Part shown: piece by piece, positions 1-8,575 of the stretch
Numbering within the stretch: position 1 is the stretch's first letter
Layout of the letters: each line of letters starts with the position of its first letter
The notes under the pieces: model-generated
What the model saw: only the letters and a program-made list of their open reading frames with translations
The model's database searches: none
What the model was told of the DNA's origin: nothing
Source: Prorocentrum cordatum
Taxonomy: Eukaryota; Sar; Dinophyceae; Prorocentrales; Prorocentraceae
DNA length: 35,768 bases
Assembly: GCA_963575745.1 (NCBI GenBank)
Contig: CAUYUJ010000953.1
Coordinates: 1-35,768, forward strand
Direction of reading: 5' to 3'
Program-made: the position numbers and the translations under genes

Positions 1-1625
1 TTGACGGCCTCCTGGGGGGGGGAACTTAACGCATTAGATCCTGGGCTGGGATCTGCGTGGGGAGCGGTGCTTTTGCCAGCATAATTGTCAGCCGCCCTGT
101 TTCCCGCCCAGTAGAATTCTGAGACTCGGCCTTCTGTCACCGCGCTGTACAGGATGTGGGACGTCACCTTGACCGCCCTCGCTTCAGGCCGACTACGGCG
201 CACTTCTTCCCAGATATGGCCTCGGGGAATGGCAGCACTGCAGGCGCGGCGTGGCTCTGAAACATGATCGACCGTTCTCTGACAGTAAAAGTAGAAGGTG
301 GCTTCACCCTGCACAAACCCGCGTGTCGCCATTAAAATGGCCACAACTTCACCGTCGCAGACAGCTTGGTACGAACCGAGGGGCCACGGCACGGGACCAT
401 ACGCAGCGGCTAACATCAGTCCTTCAACGTTCAGCTGCACCAGGCTCCAGCCAGCCCCCCTTGCCAGGGGGCAGGTTGGAAAGATGGCCGAGCCACCCGA
501 ATCAGTGAGCATCCCTGGGGAGACATACTTAGCACGGGAGTCGTGCCAGCGCTCACAAAGGAATCTCCGATGCCAGACCGTCCCAGAACAGTTGCCACAC
601 GGCTGGCAGACATCTGTATCCGCTTTGTCATGCCTGGCCTGCTTGGCCTGGCACCCTTGCCGCTGGCTGTCCAGTGATCTGGGCGTATCCCTGCTCCGCA
701 CGGAGACCCCTTTCTTGTCTTTATGTAAACTATGTACAGTGGAAAGGCGGAGGCCAAGCAACTGCTTCATCGACAACCCAGAAGCTCCCGAGCCCCACAG
801 GGCCTTCGCGAGGGACTCAGCCCTCAGAGTGCCTCCAACCTTGGCTCCCGCGCTTATGAGTTTCTGAAGCTTGAATGACCGTCGGAACACTTTCATCTTC
901 CTCTTGGAAGCAATTGTCATCACTCTCTTACTGCTGACATGCGCGTCAGTATCCAGCGATTTTGTAGTGAACTCCCAAGCGAAAGTCAGCCCCGCCCCGC
1001 TGCTGGACAGGGCCTCCGCTAGCTCCAACGACGACGCGATGAAGTACGGGTTTCCTGAGATGGCGCGGGAGACGAAGGTCCTCCTGACCCAAGCACGTTC
1101 ATCTGCAGGCTTGTCCAGGGCATGATCATCATTAGGCGCATCTCGTGCTGCGCCTTCACTTGTCGTGCTTGTCTGTGGCGATGCATGCGCTGAGGGGCCG
1201 CTGGTTGCCCTTGCACTTGTCGTCGCCTCCTGCAGTCTGGGCGCCGTCGACGGTGTCGTCAGCGGTGTAGTCAACGCCGCCGTAGTTGCCGCCGCCGTAG
1301 TTGTGGTGGACGAGCTGCCACAGGCCATGTCCACGAAAGATTGGGAAGCATCCAGCTGATGGGGGTTACAGTCACCATGGACTCCGTCAGCATACCCAGG
1401 ATGCGTGTCTTCAAGAATGTAGAGAAGCGCATCGTCATCATGGCTACCCGTTCGCCTGTTCCCACTAGGCTGCATTGCCACAAGACTGATGATGTTGTAG
1501 GGAACGTTGTTGCAGCTGCCCTTCATTGCACTCGACGGAAGAACAGTCAAAATAGGGCACGGCTGATCTGATACCCAAGTGTGGTTGCTAGCCACTACAA
1601 ACAGGTTTGCCACTGGCCGCCTTGG
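1..1625 (-). pseudogene. LINE ORF 3' part: linker, post-RT region, CCHC motif and RNase H domain
   Basis: This minus-strand frame is open without a stop for about 540 codons and runs off the left edge. From the upstream side it shows a Thr/Ala-rich linker (about 1350-1150) and a basic post-RT segment (about 1110-620). A zinc-binding CxxCxxC...H...C motif follows (CQPCGNCSGTVWHRRFLC, about 600-545). The RNase H-like domain is at about 520-45. In it I see TDSGGS (first Asp), GEVVAIL (Glu), VKVTSH and GNRAADNYAG (last Asp). The usual Ser-Asp-Cys strand reads FYFYCQ, so one catalytic Asp appears to be lost. RNase H of such elements degrades the RNA of the RNA-DNA hybrid during retrotransposition. 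The missing RT and the altered residue suggest a dead copy. The lack of stops over 1.6 kb suggests it is young or still constrained. Confidence 0.65.
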
Positions 1626-2802
1626 AGGCCTGCTCCAACTTGTCCTTGGCCGCCTTGATCGTGAGGCTGGCCTTCTTGCTCGGGTCCTGGCACGCTGGGG
1701 GCTCCACTGTTGGTGCTGCCGCCGCTGCCCCTCTCGGCGTTGGAGGCTGTGCCGCTGTGGGCTCAGCCGCAGGTGCCGAGTCCTTCGGTGCTTCTGTCCC
1801 GTGTGTGGCCTCTGGATGGGCGGCCACTCCTCCAGGTGCTCCTTCGTCACCGCTGGTGTTGGACTTCCGCTTCTTGGCTGATAGGCGCTCCATGTGCTGT
1901 CGCTGCTCCTGTTCCAGCGCCGCCGCTTTCACCCGCAGCGGCCCAAAGAGCGTGCCCAGCGCCGTCTTGAACTCGGCAGAGAGCTGCTCCTTCCTGCGCA
2001 TTGCGTCTGCTCGCTCGTCTGGCGACACCACATCTCCCAAGGCCTCGAGGCCAAACATGTCGCCGTCGTCCAGCAGCAGGTCTTCCCCATCAAGGAGCTT
2101 GGACAGGTCGATCTTGGTCGTGGGCGGCTTCGTGGTCTCCTCGTCCGCCACGATGCTTGTGTGTAACTTGCGCACACAGACCTGGTAGTGGGCTCGAGCT
2201 GCATCCAGCCGGTCGCTTTGTTGTCGGATTTCTTTCTGCGCTTGCTCGACCTGGGCCTCAAGCTTTTCGCATTTGTCGACAGACTTGCTGAGGATGGCCA
2301 CAGCCCTGTCCATGCGGGCTTTCGCCAGCTCCACCGACATATCCACGTCGAGCTTGCTCTGGCGCGGTCATCGAGCTTCTTCTGGTAAGTCGCCGCGGCC
2401 GCCGAATCGCCTGTCTCGCTGAGGAGCTTGACCAGGCTGACCAGGCGCTGCTCCTCCTTGTCACCACCGTCACTGTCGGTCGATGGTCTCTGGCCACAGG
2501 TCGAAGGCCACCTTGGGCGGCGTGCGGCTGGGCTGCCGCTCGCGAGACGGCTGTCTCCTGGGTGGCAGCGGGCCCTGCCGCCAAGGATGGGCAGGAGCTT
2601 CGCGCCGACTGCCAGCAGCACCAGCGAGAGGAGCAGGCGAGCGCCCGGCCCCACGCCCTGGCTTGGGCCCCTGCCGCGGTGGCGGCTCGGTCGGTACCAG
2701 CTGTCCGCGGCAATGTTTGCACCATCGCCACCAGCCGAGGTTCTTGCCGCAGCCGCAGGCCTCGCACTTGACCATCTCGTTGCAAGTGGCGTCGCCATTC
2801 AT
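1588..2802 (-). pseudogene. LINE N-terminal part: zinc ribbon plus coiled coil, two frame changes
   Basis: The first plausible ATG is at 2802-2800. About ten residues later comes a zinc-ribbon-like CxxCxC...WWRWCxxC (about 2770-2715), the nucleic-acid-binding motif found at the start of many dinoflagellate LINE polyproteins. A Pro/Arg-rich stretch follows to a stop at 2470. The protein continues in the next frame (DSDGGDKEEQRLVSLVKLLS..., about 2480-2360) and then returns to the first frame (DMSVELAKARMDRAVAIL..., 2346-1588). The last part is a long amphipathic coiled coil (CEKLEAQVEQAQKEIRQQ), then the acidic segment KIDLSKLLDGEDLLLDDG, then a Pro/Ala tail. Two compensating single-base frame changes mean either decay or local sequence errors. 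An intact version would probably run into the frame that is open from 1625. Confidence 0.6.
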
Positions 2803-3059
2803 CTGCCTGTGCGGCTGCTGTGCACTGTGGTGGTCCTTCAGCAAGCTTGCTGCCTGCCCCAGGCGCGCCAGCGTTCTCGACCACGAGCGGTGTCGGCACT
2901 GGCGCCGATGCTCCGCTCCCTCCCTGGGCCTCGCCGTTGCGGCCGAGAGAGAGCACAAACAGAAGGTAGCGCGGTCCTGTCTGGGGACGCGCGTGAGGTT
3001 AGCCTGGGAAGGGGCGGTACAGTCCCAGATGTGTGCCCCTGCGCTCAGGCCAAACCTTC

Positions 3060-3310
3060 CTCCTCCTCCCCCTCCTCCTCCTCCTCCTCCTCCTCCTCCT
3101 CCTCCTCCTCCTCCTCCTCCTGCTCCTGCTCCTCTTCCTCCTCCTCTCTCCTCCTCCTCCTCCGCCTCTCCTCCTCCTCTCCTCATCCTCCTCCTCCTCT
3201 CCTCCTCCTCCTCCCTCCCCCTCCTCCTCCTCCTACCCCACCCCTACCATCCTACCCTCCTCCTCCTCCTCCTGCTCCTCCTCCTCCTCCCTCCTCCCCC
3301 TCCCCCTCCC
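3060..3310. repeat. CTC/TCC trinucleotide tract (polypyrimidine)
   Basis: About 250 bases of nearly pure pyrimidine on the plus strand, built from CTC units with scattered TCT, TGC and CCC variants. It is open in several frames (poly-Ser, poly-Pro, poly-Leu; Gly, Glu or Arg on the minus strand), so long reading frames here are artefacts. It lies just upstream of the LINE start on the minus strand. Confidence 0.95.
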
Positions 3311-3595
3311 CTCTGTCCTGCCTAGTTCGCCCAAACTCGAGCGTGGCTGTAATAAGCCAACTGTGTGAGCGATTTGCGCCCGGCACTACTGGAACCCCCT
3401 GGACATGACTGACCCCTAGCCCCGACCATGAGAATCCGATGCTGACCCTCCTCATTATCCTCCCTCCTCTCTCCTCCCTGTCCCCGTCCACATCTCCACA
3501 CCTGGGCCCTTCGTTCCGAGATCAGATACCTCCTCAAGGAGGCCGCAGAGTGCAGGAGGGCAGAAACAACACCCCCGTACCAAGCACCCCTACGA
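3311..3595. other. Intergenic, nothing recognised
   Basis: Mixed-composition sequence between the CTC tract and the first TTAAGTCGGGC element. It contains a short CCTCCTCTCTCC patch near 3460. I see no supported gene or RNA. Confidence 0.5.
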
Positions 3596-3754
3596 TTAGG
3601 TCGGGCGTGTCCCACTACAGGGGGATTTGGGGCGAAAAGCTCAAAATTGTCAAAAAATGTTCCAAACATGGCCAAAAATAGTCAAACAAATCGTCCCTAG
3701 ACTATGTTTTACTTTTTTGACTATTCCTCCTGTAGAGGGACGGGCCCGACTTAA
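3596..3754. mobile_element. Family A inverted-repeat element (MITE-like), copy 1, complete
   Basis: The left end reads TTAGGTCGGGCGTGTCCC then CTACAGGGGGATTT. The right end is its inverse, CCTCCTGTAGAGGGACGGGCC then CGACTTAA. The element is 159 bp with an AT-rich middle containing AAATCGTCCCTAGACTATG, a segment shared with the other copies. Flanks CCCTACGA (3588-3595) and CCATACGA (3755-3762) match at 7 of 8 bases, which fits an aged 8-bp target duplication. It has no coding capacity, so it would depend on a transposase from elsewhere. Confidence 0.8.
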
Positions 3755-3762
3755 CCATACGA

Positions 3763-4466
3763 GCGAGGCCATTTTCGCAGCTGCATCTCGAGTACAGTAG
3801 GGGCCCGACCACAAGAGAAACCTTCCACTATAAGCCCAACCCTGAGATCCCAGGACGTCCATAGTCTTCTGGTCCATCGAAACCCATAAGAAACCCGGGG
3901 CACCCTGGAGGCAAAGCAGGGCGCTTCTTGGCATGGGCCTCCACTGCAAGAGCAGGACGGGGCAGCGCTGCTCACTGAACCCTGGTCACAGGGGTCGGGG
4001 TGGAGATCCCTCGGCCACGCGCGTGACCCTGGGCAAGAGTGCGCGGCCTTCGGAAAGCCGCGGAGGGGCCGCACCCGGGCGCGCCAGACGCGACCATCGT
4101 ATCGCCTTCGGCGATCGGGGCACCAAAAGGGCACGTCGTCGACGGACCACTCCTGCGTGTAGTCGAACCCCCTCCTGGGGCAAGAAGAGCTCATAGCGGC
4201 CTCCCCGGCTGGCCAGTGGCCGCCAGGGGGGCCCAGTGGTGCATGCGACGTTGCTTCGAGCATCATGCGAAGATCGGTGTGAATTACTTGCGCACATACA
4301 CGGTATAGCACAGGCGGGAGAGACGGGATTGCAGCAAGGCTCCCCAAACTCCGCAGCCGTTTTTAGCCTCAGCGGGCCCGTAAGGGGCCGTGCTCGCAGC
4401 ACGTGTTTATTGCACGCACGTTGAATCCAGGAAAAAGTCGTTGTCTGGCGCCCAGGCGTCCCGAGG
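3763..4466. other. GC-rich intergenic region, no recognised gene
   Basis: Several overlapping reading frames are open on both strands (for example the minus strand from 4347 to 3751). None shows a domain, a repeat or consistent third-position bias that I can defend. I treat them as chance openings in GC-rich DNA. Confidence 0.4.
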
Positions 4467-5428
4467 CGCTCCTCCTCCTCCTCCTCCTCGTCCTCCTCCC
4501 CCTCTTCTTCTTCTTATTAGTCGTATTCTTATTATTCTTATTATTCTTCTTATTCTTATTATTCTTCTTCTCATTATTATTCGTGTTATTCTTCTTATTC
4601 TTCTTCTTCTTATTATTATTAGTATTCTTATTATTATTAGTATTATTATTACTACCATTAGTATTAACATTATTATTAGTATTAGCATTAGTATTATTAT
4701 TCGTATTATTCATATTAGTATTATTAGTATTAGTATTGTTCTTATTCTTCTTAGTATTATTAGTCGTTTTCTTCTTATTCGTATTATTAGTATTAATAAT
4801 ATTTTTCTTAGTATTATTATTCTTAGTATTATTCTAAATAATATTAGTAGTGTCATTATTCTTATTATTATTCTGATTAGTATTAGTCGTCTTATTCGTA
4901 GTATTCTTAGTGTTAGTAGTAGTATTGGTCTTATTATTCGTAGTATTATTATTAGTATTATTGGTGTTCGTCTTCTTCTTATTGTTCTTATTATTACTAG
5001 TATTAGTATTAGTGTTCGTCTTCTTGTAATTCGTATTATTCTGATTCGTATTATTATTCCCTGAATTATTATTATTATTATTACTAGTATGTTTGTTGAT
5101 AGCATTGTTAATATTGTTCTGCTGCTTCTTATCATTAATACTATTAATAATATTACGATTATTATGATTATTATTATTAGTATTATTCCTCCTCCTCCTC
5201 CTCCTCCTCCTCCTCCTCCTCATCCTCCTCCTCCTCCTCCTCCTGCTCCTGCTTCTGCTCCTCATCCTCCTCCTCCTCCTCCGCCTCCTCCTCCTCCCTC
5301 CTCCTCCTTCCTCCTCTTCCTCCTCCCTCCTCCTCCCTCCTGCCTCCTCCTCTCCTCCTCCTCCTCCTCCTCCTCCTCCTCCTCCTCCTCCTCCCCCTCC
5401 TCCTCCTCCTCCTCCTCCTCCTCCTCTG
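4467..5428. repeat. Compound trinucleotide block: CTC, then ATT/TTC/GTA-type, then CTC
   Basis: A short CTC run (4467-4505) passes into about 680 bases of degenerate TTA/TTC/AGT trinucleotides (about 4505-5186). This returns to CTC/TCC repeats (5187-5428). The AT-rich core keeps a 3-base phase throughout, so poly-Ile/Leu frames on the plus strand and Asn/Thr/Lys frames on the minus strand stay open. These are repeat artefacts, not genes. The abrupt switch from GC-rich to AT-rich units and back in the same 3-base phase suggests point-mutated expansion of one ancestral tract. Confidence 0.95.
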
Positions 5429-5666
5429 GGACACGGGAGGGAGGGGGGGCGGGGAGGTGGCACTCTCGGCCCGTCTCGGGCCACCCCTGGACTCGCCGAG
5501 GCCCTCTGGCGGGCTCTCCCCTGCGCTTCGGAGGCGGCTCGGGGGTGGGGCCCATCCCGGGAGCGGCCCGTGCCGCCGCCGCGCGGGCTCGGCTGCCAGC
5601 GTGCTCCGCCCTGGCGGGGACAGGGCCGCTGGCGTCGCCAGGTGGCAGAGGAGGAACACGACGATG
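5429..5666. other. GC-rich spacer, no recognised gene
   Basis: About 240 bases of very GC-rich sequence between the CTC block and a family B repeat. Open frames exist on both strands but carry only Pro/Arg/Ala-rich composition and no motif. Confidence 0.4.
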
Positions 5667-5831
5667 ATGAAGGGGCACTGGGACACACAAATAAATACGC
5701 ACAAATAAACAGAATCCAAATATTTTCCTATATTTTCTGGGTTTTTGTCTTCCCCCCCACTTCCCATATTTTCCTGTATTTTCTGGGGAATCGACGATTA
5801 ATTGTGTCTGTGTGTTTCTTCCCTCCTGAGA
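5667..5831. mobile_element. Family B interspersed repeat, copy 1
   Basis: About 160 bp beginning GGGGCACTGGGACACACAAA and ending TGTGTCTGTGTGTTTCTTCC then CTCCTG. Two TTTTCTGGG-type segments (near 5740 and 5785) flank CTTCCCCCCCACTTCCC. The ends are loosely inverted (ACACACAAATAAATACAC against the inverse of ATTAATTGTGTCTGTGTG). Related copies lie at 7757, 9921 and 28036. There is no coding capacity. Confidence 0.75.
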
Positions 5832-5847
5832 TGAGGATGGTGAGAAA

Positions 5848-5987
5848 CAGGGCTCGACCTAAACAGTGTTTGTCGCTCTCGTTATGTCTTCGTGATCCCT
5901 CGTTCAGTCTGCACGCCTCTACGGCAAAACGGCATCGAAGCGAAAACGGCGCACGAAACGCCAAAACACCGTTTAGGTCTGGCCCTG
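5848..5987. mobile_element. Family D inverted-repeat element, hAT-like MITE, single copy
   Basis: A 140-bp element whose ends are inverted: left CAGGGCTCGACCTAAACAGT, right inverse of ACCGTTTAGGTCTGGCCCTG. Pairing extends with mismatches for roughly 40 bp into the arms. It is flanked by GTGAGAAA (5840-5847) and GTGAGGAA (5988-5995), an 8-bp direct repeat with one mismatch. CAGGG ends and an 8-bp duplication are typical of non-autonomous hAT elements, so I infer that superfamily. It has no open frame of interest. It lies about 17 bp downstream of the family B copy. Confidence 0.68.
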
Positions 5988-6121
5988 GTGAGGAAAGACC
6001 GCGACCCGAAGTGACGATGCAACGAAAAACCACGATGCCCAGCCGGCAACATGCAACACTGCCTCTGTTGATTACGCTTGCAGGAGAAAAAGACAGCACT
6101 GCATGACAATCAACTTTCGGG

Positions 6122-6252
6122 GGCCCGCGCAAACTCTTTGGGTCGGTGCAGGACACCCCTTCCTTCCCTGGCGCGCGGAGCGCGGCAGGGGTGGCGGGGT
6201 CCAGCGCCGACACAGGAACGCCGCGCGGACCTCCGAGTGTTGATGCGTGCAC
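6122..6252. repeat. Family C interspersed repeat, copy 1
   Basis: About 130 bp starting GCGCAAACTCTTTGGGTCGG, continuing TGGCGCGCGGAGCGCGGC and ending GACCTCCGAGTGTTGATGCG then TGCACC. Diverged copies occur at 21331 and 27401 with the same order of blocks. Its nature is unknown, and I could not define inverted ends or target duplications. Confidence 0.6.
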
Positions 6253-6436
6253 CGCCTCCTGTGCCTCGAACCATCCCCCTCCCCCTCCCCCCCTCCCCCC
6301 CCCTCCCCGTCCTGCTCCCCCCCCCCTCCCCCACCGCCTCCTGCGCCCAGCCCCCCCACGCCGTGCCCGCGCGACCCGTCTGAGCCCCTGCGGCCCGCCC
6401 CCGGGCGCACCCGCCGCGCCCGCGGCCGCCGCCTCA

Positions 6437-6880
6437 CAGCCAGCCCAGCATGACGAGCGCCGCCCTGCTCTCCGTGCCCTCCCACGCCGCGGCCCCGCTC
6501 TTGCTGTTGAAGGCGTCCGGGAACTCCGGGCCCTCGCCACGGCCCGGTGGCGGCGGCATCTGCTGCGCCACATCGTACCACGACAGCGCCTGCTGCCACC
6601 GCCCGGTCATCTCGCACGCGGCCACGCCGGCGAGGTAGCCGATGGTGTTAAGTCGGGCGTGTCCCCTACAGGCGGATCTTAGAGGAAAGATGAGAAAGAC
6701 GCAAAAAATACCCCAAAATTGTCAAAACATAACACTCGATTGTTTTGACTATTTTCGCATATTCCTCCTGTAGAGGGGCACGCCCGACTCAACGATGGTG
6801 TCCGGCTGCAGGTTGATCTCGTGCATCTGCCGCAGCAGCGACAGCGCCAGTTGCCACGCGCCACCTTCGGGAGGGCGGCG
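6437..6880 (-). pseudogene. PPR protein fragment, interrupted by a family A element
   Basis: The upstream half on the minus strand reads GAWQLALSLLRQMHEINLQP then DTI (about 6870-6802). The downstream half reads GYLAGVAACEMTGRWQQALS (from about 6639), then a Pro/Gly-rich tail to a stop near 6437. Both halves match the 35-residue PPR repeat (ACE...GxWQxALxLL...PD). Between them lies the element at 6649-6792. Deleting it with one copy of the 9-bp duplication restores PDTIGYLAGVAACE in frame. Unspliced, the frame meets TAG inside the element. A possible acceptor, CCTCCCGAAG then GTGGCGCG, lies at about 6880. PPR proteins bind RNA, mostly in organelles. This piece is either a disrupted gene end or an exon that tolerates the insert by splicing. 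Confidence 0.65.
6640..6801. mobile_element. Family A inverted-repeat element, copy 2, with perfect 9-bp target duplication
   Basis: The element proper is 6649-6792 (144 bp). It runs from TAAGTCGGGCGTGTCCCCTA to TCCTGTAGAGGGGCACGCCC then GACTCAA. CGATGGTGT is repeated exactly at 6640-6648 and 6793-6801. If the element is taken to start at TTAAG, the duplication is 8 bp plus a chance T. The insertion lies inside PPR codons and adds 153 bases, a multiple of three, but brings an in-frame TAG on the coding strand. The perfect duplication suggests this is a recent insertion. Confidence 0.88.
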
Positions 6881-6884
6881 CGCC

Positions 6885-7740
6885 CTCCTCCGCCGCATCC
6901 CCCCCCCCCTCCGCCACGCGCCCATCCCGCGGCGAAGAAGGTCGCGTGCTGCCGACGGCCAACGCCGCACAGATTGGACTGCCGAGACGCGGAGGAGGAG
7001 CACCGTGGCGTCAGGGACATCTGATCTCCATTGCGACATGTGTGTCTTCGCGTGGGGCCTCTTTCTGCTGTGTGTGCGCTTTCTGCCCTGGCCCTGGCAT
7101 CCACACCCAGTGCAGCTTGCAGCTCACTCGAGGCGCCGCTTAGGCAGCTTGGGCAGTTTAGGTGCGCGGCTCTAGTTTGCTCCTGTTGTCAATCCGTAGG
7201 CCCGCGCCCCGGACTTACGACTCGCCGCTTGCGCTCTCGCCTGCGGCCGCGACCAAAACAGTGGGGCCTCTTTGCACTGCATGGTCCTAGAATCTAACAG
7301 GCGCCGGGGCGAAGGACGGTCCTCGTTGAAGGCCAGGCTCTCACCAAGGAGGTCCTGCGCCAGTCGCTGCAAGGGTGGATGGCAGCTCCTTCTGGAGATC
7401 GTGCGATCGCTCCGGCACCGCGCACCCGCTCCTCCAATCTTCTGCCAGCTACACGGATGCAGTCTACATTAAATGCAGGGCGGAACCTTTTCGAGCCCCC
7501 TGTTTTGTAGGGCGTAGAGGTCGGATCTTCGTGTGCTCATGATGCATCTTCCCCCTGAGAAAGCATGAACCGGGGCCCTCTGGGCCTCGTGAAGGGTGCT
7601 CTGCAGGCCGTTTAGGCTACCCCAAGAATCGTGGGGGCACCTTGGCCCAGGGGCACTTCTAGCAAAACCCGACCAGGGGCCAAGCTTTTGAGAAATTACG
7701 CTGCGCCCGCGCTCTCAGAGCAGCGACCCTTCTTCTGCAA
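6885..7740. other. Intergenic region, no recognised gene
   Basis: GC-rich sequence upstream of the PPR fragment (minus-strand sense). It includes a C-rich patch at 6899-6915. No domain, RNA gene or repeat family copy was recognised. Confidence 0.4.
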
Positions 7741-7744
7741 GTTG

Positions 7745-7941
7745 CGTAGACGTGCCACACACACATGAATACACAGACACAAATCCCAGAATCCCCGATC
7801 TGTTTGCACATGCTCTGGATGTTCGTCTCCCCCCCACCGCCACTTCCCATGGTTTCCACTATTGTCCTGGGAATCGACGACTATTTGTGTCTGTCTGTTT
7901 CCCCTCCCGATCACCTTTTTGCACATTAACGTAGACGTGCC
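7745..7941. mobile_element. Family B interspersed repeat, copy 2, flanked by a 12-bp direct repeat
   Basis: The segment 7757-7929 shares with the other family B copies the order ACACACAT..ATACACAGACAC, TTCGTCTCCCCCCCACC, CCTGGGAATCGACGACTATT and TGTGTCTGTCTGTTTCCCC. It is flanked exactly by CGTAGACGTGCC at 7745-7756 and 7930-7941. This 12-bp repeat may be a target duplication or the footprint of the neighbouring GACGTGCC-rich repeat. Confidence 0.68.
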
Positions 7942-8300
7942 GGGGGGCGCGGCGCGGGACGTGCCAGGCCAATGGACGTGCCATCGGACACGGTAAGGGA
8001 CGCGACGGAGGACGCACCACGGAGCGGAAGAGAAGCGCCAAAGGACGCGATGGGGTGCGCCACGGAACGCGTCGGGGGACGAGCCGCAGACGTGCCAGAG
8101 GACGCGCAGGCCAAGGGCCGCGCCCAAAGATTCAGCAGGGGATTGTCACGGAGCGCACCAGGAGACGAGACGCACTGCGCTGCAAGTCCTCTCCGCGGGA
8201 TCCGCGTTCCCGGGGCCACGAGCCCAAGGGGTGCGCCACGGAACGCGTCAGGGGATGAGCCACAAACACGCCTGGGGACGCGCAAATCACGGGACATGCC
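7942..8300. repeat. Degenerate GGACGYGCC-type minisatellite with an internal duplication
   Basis: Short GGACGCGNN and GACGTGCCA motifs recur every 12-24 bases. A longer block beginning GGGGTGCGCCACGGAACGCG occurs at about 8050 and again at about 8230, giving a diverged duplication with a period near 180 bp. Open frames here on both strands are repeat-derived. Confidence 0.7.
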
Positions 8301-8575
8301 CAAGAAGCCCCAGGAGCAACGATCCTTAGTGAATTACCATGAGTTCGAACTCGCAAATCCGCCGGCCCCCTTGCGGGGCCATCAGGCTGCGAGGATTAAG
8401 GTTGCTGCTCCCTGCACCAGTTCCAGTTTCCAGTTTCCATTGTTACAGTACTGCTGTCTGCTTCCTACTGTAAATTGTTACTGTCCACGCGACGGGGGGG
8501 AGCCGAAAAGTGCCCTGGGTAGCGTCCCACAAAGGGTTCTCAGAATCTCTGGGGGGGCGTGGGACATGTAAAAAT
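8301..8575. other. Spacer between two repeat arrays
   Basis: It contains CAGTTCCAGTTTCCAGTTTC near 8417, a short local duplication. No gene is supported. Confidence 0.4.

Larger units (their letters stand above)
1..2802 (-). mobile_element. Degenerate LINE (non-LTR) retrotransposon, internally deleted, truncated by window edge
   Basis: Read on the minus strand, this interval gives in order a zinc ribbon, a coiled coil, an acidic and Ser/Thr/Ala-rich linker, a post-reverse-transcriptase region, a CCHC motif and an RNase H domain. That is the domain order of dinoflagellate LINE polyproteins, except that the endonuclease and reverse transcriptase expected in the middle are absent. Only about 450 bases separate the coiled-coil part from the post-RT part, too little for both enzymes, so I infer an internal deletion. 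The reading frame changes near 2480 and 2355 and must change again near 1600. The element continues past base 1. The opposite strand has only shadow reading frames. Confidence 0.72.

Noticed and set aside
251-867. Plus-strand frames over 251-867
   Set aside because: They lie opposite the LINE RNase H and CCHC coding frame and show no motif of their own.
3596-3754. piggyBac origin because the element ends in TTAA
   Set aside because: The 8-9 bp duplications outside the TTAA in three copies mean that TTAA belongs to the element ends.
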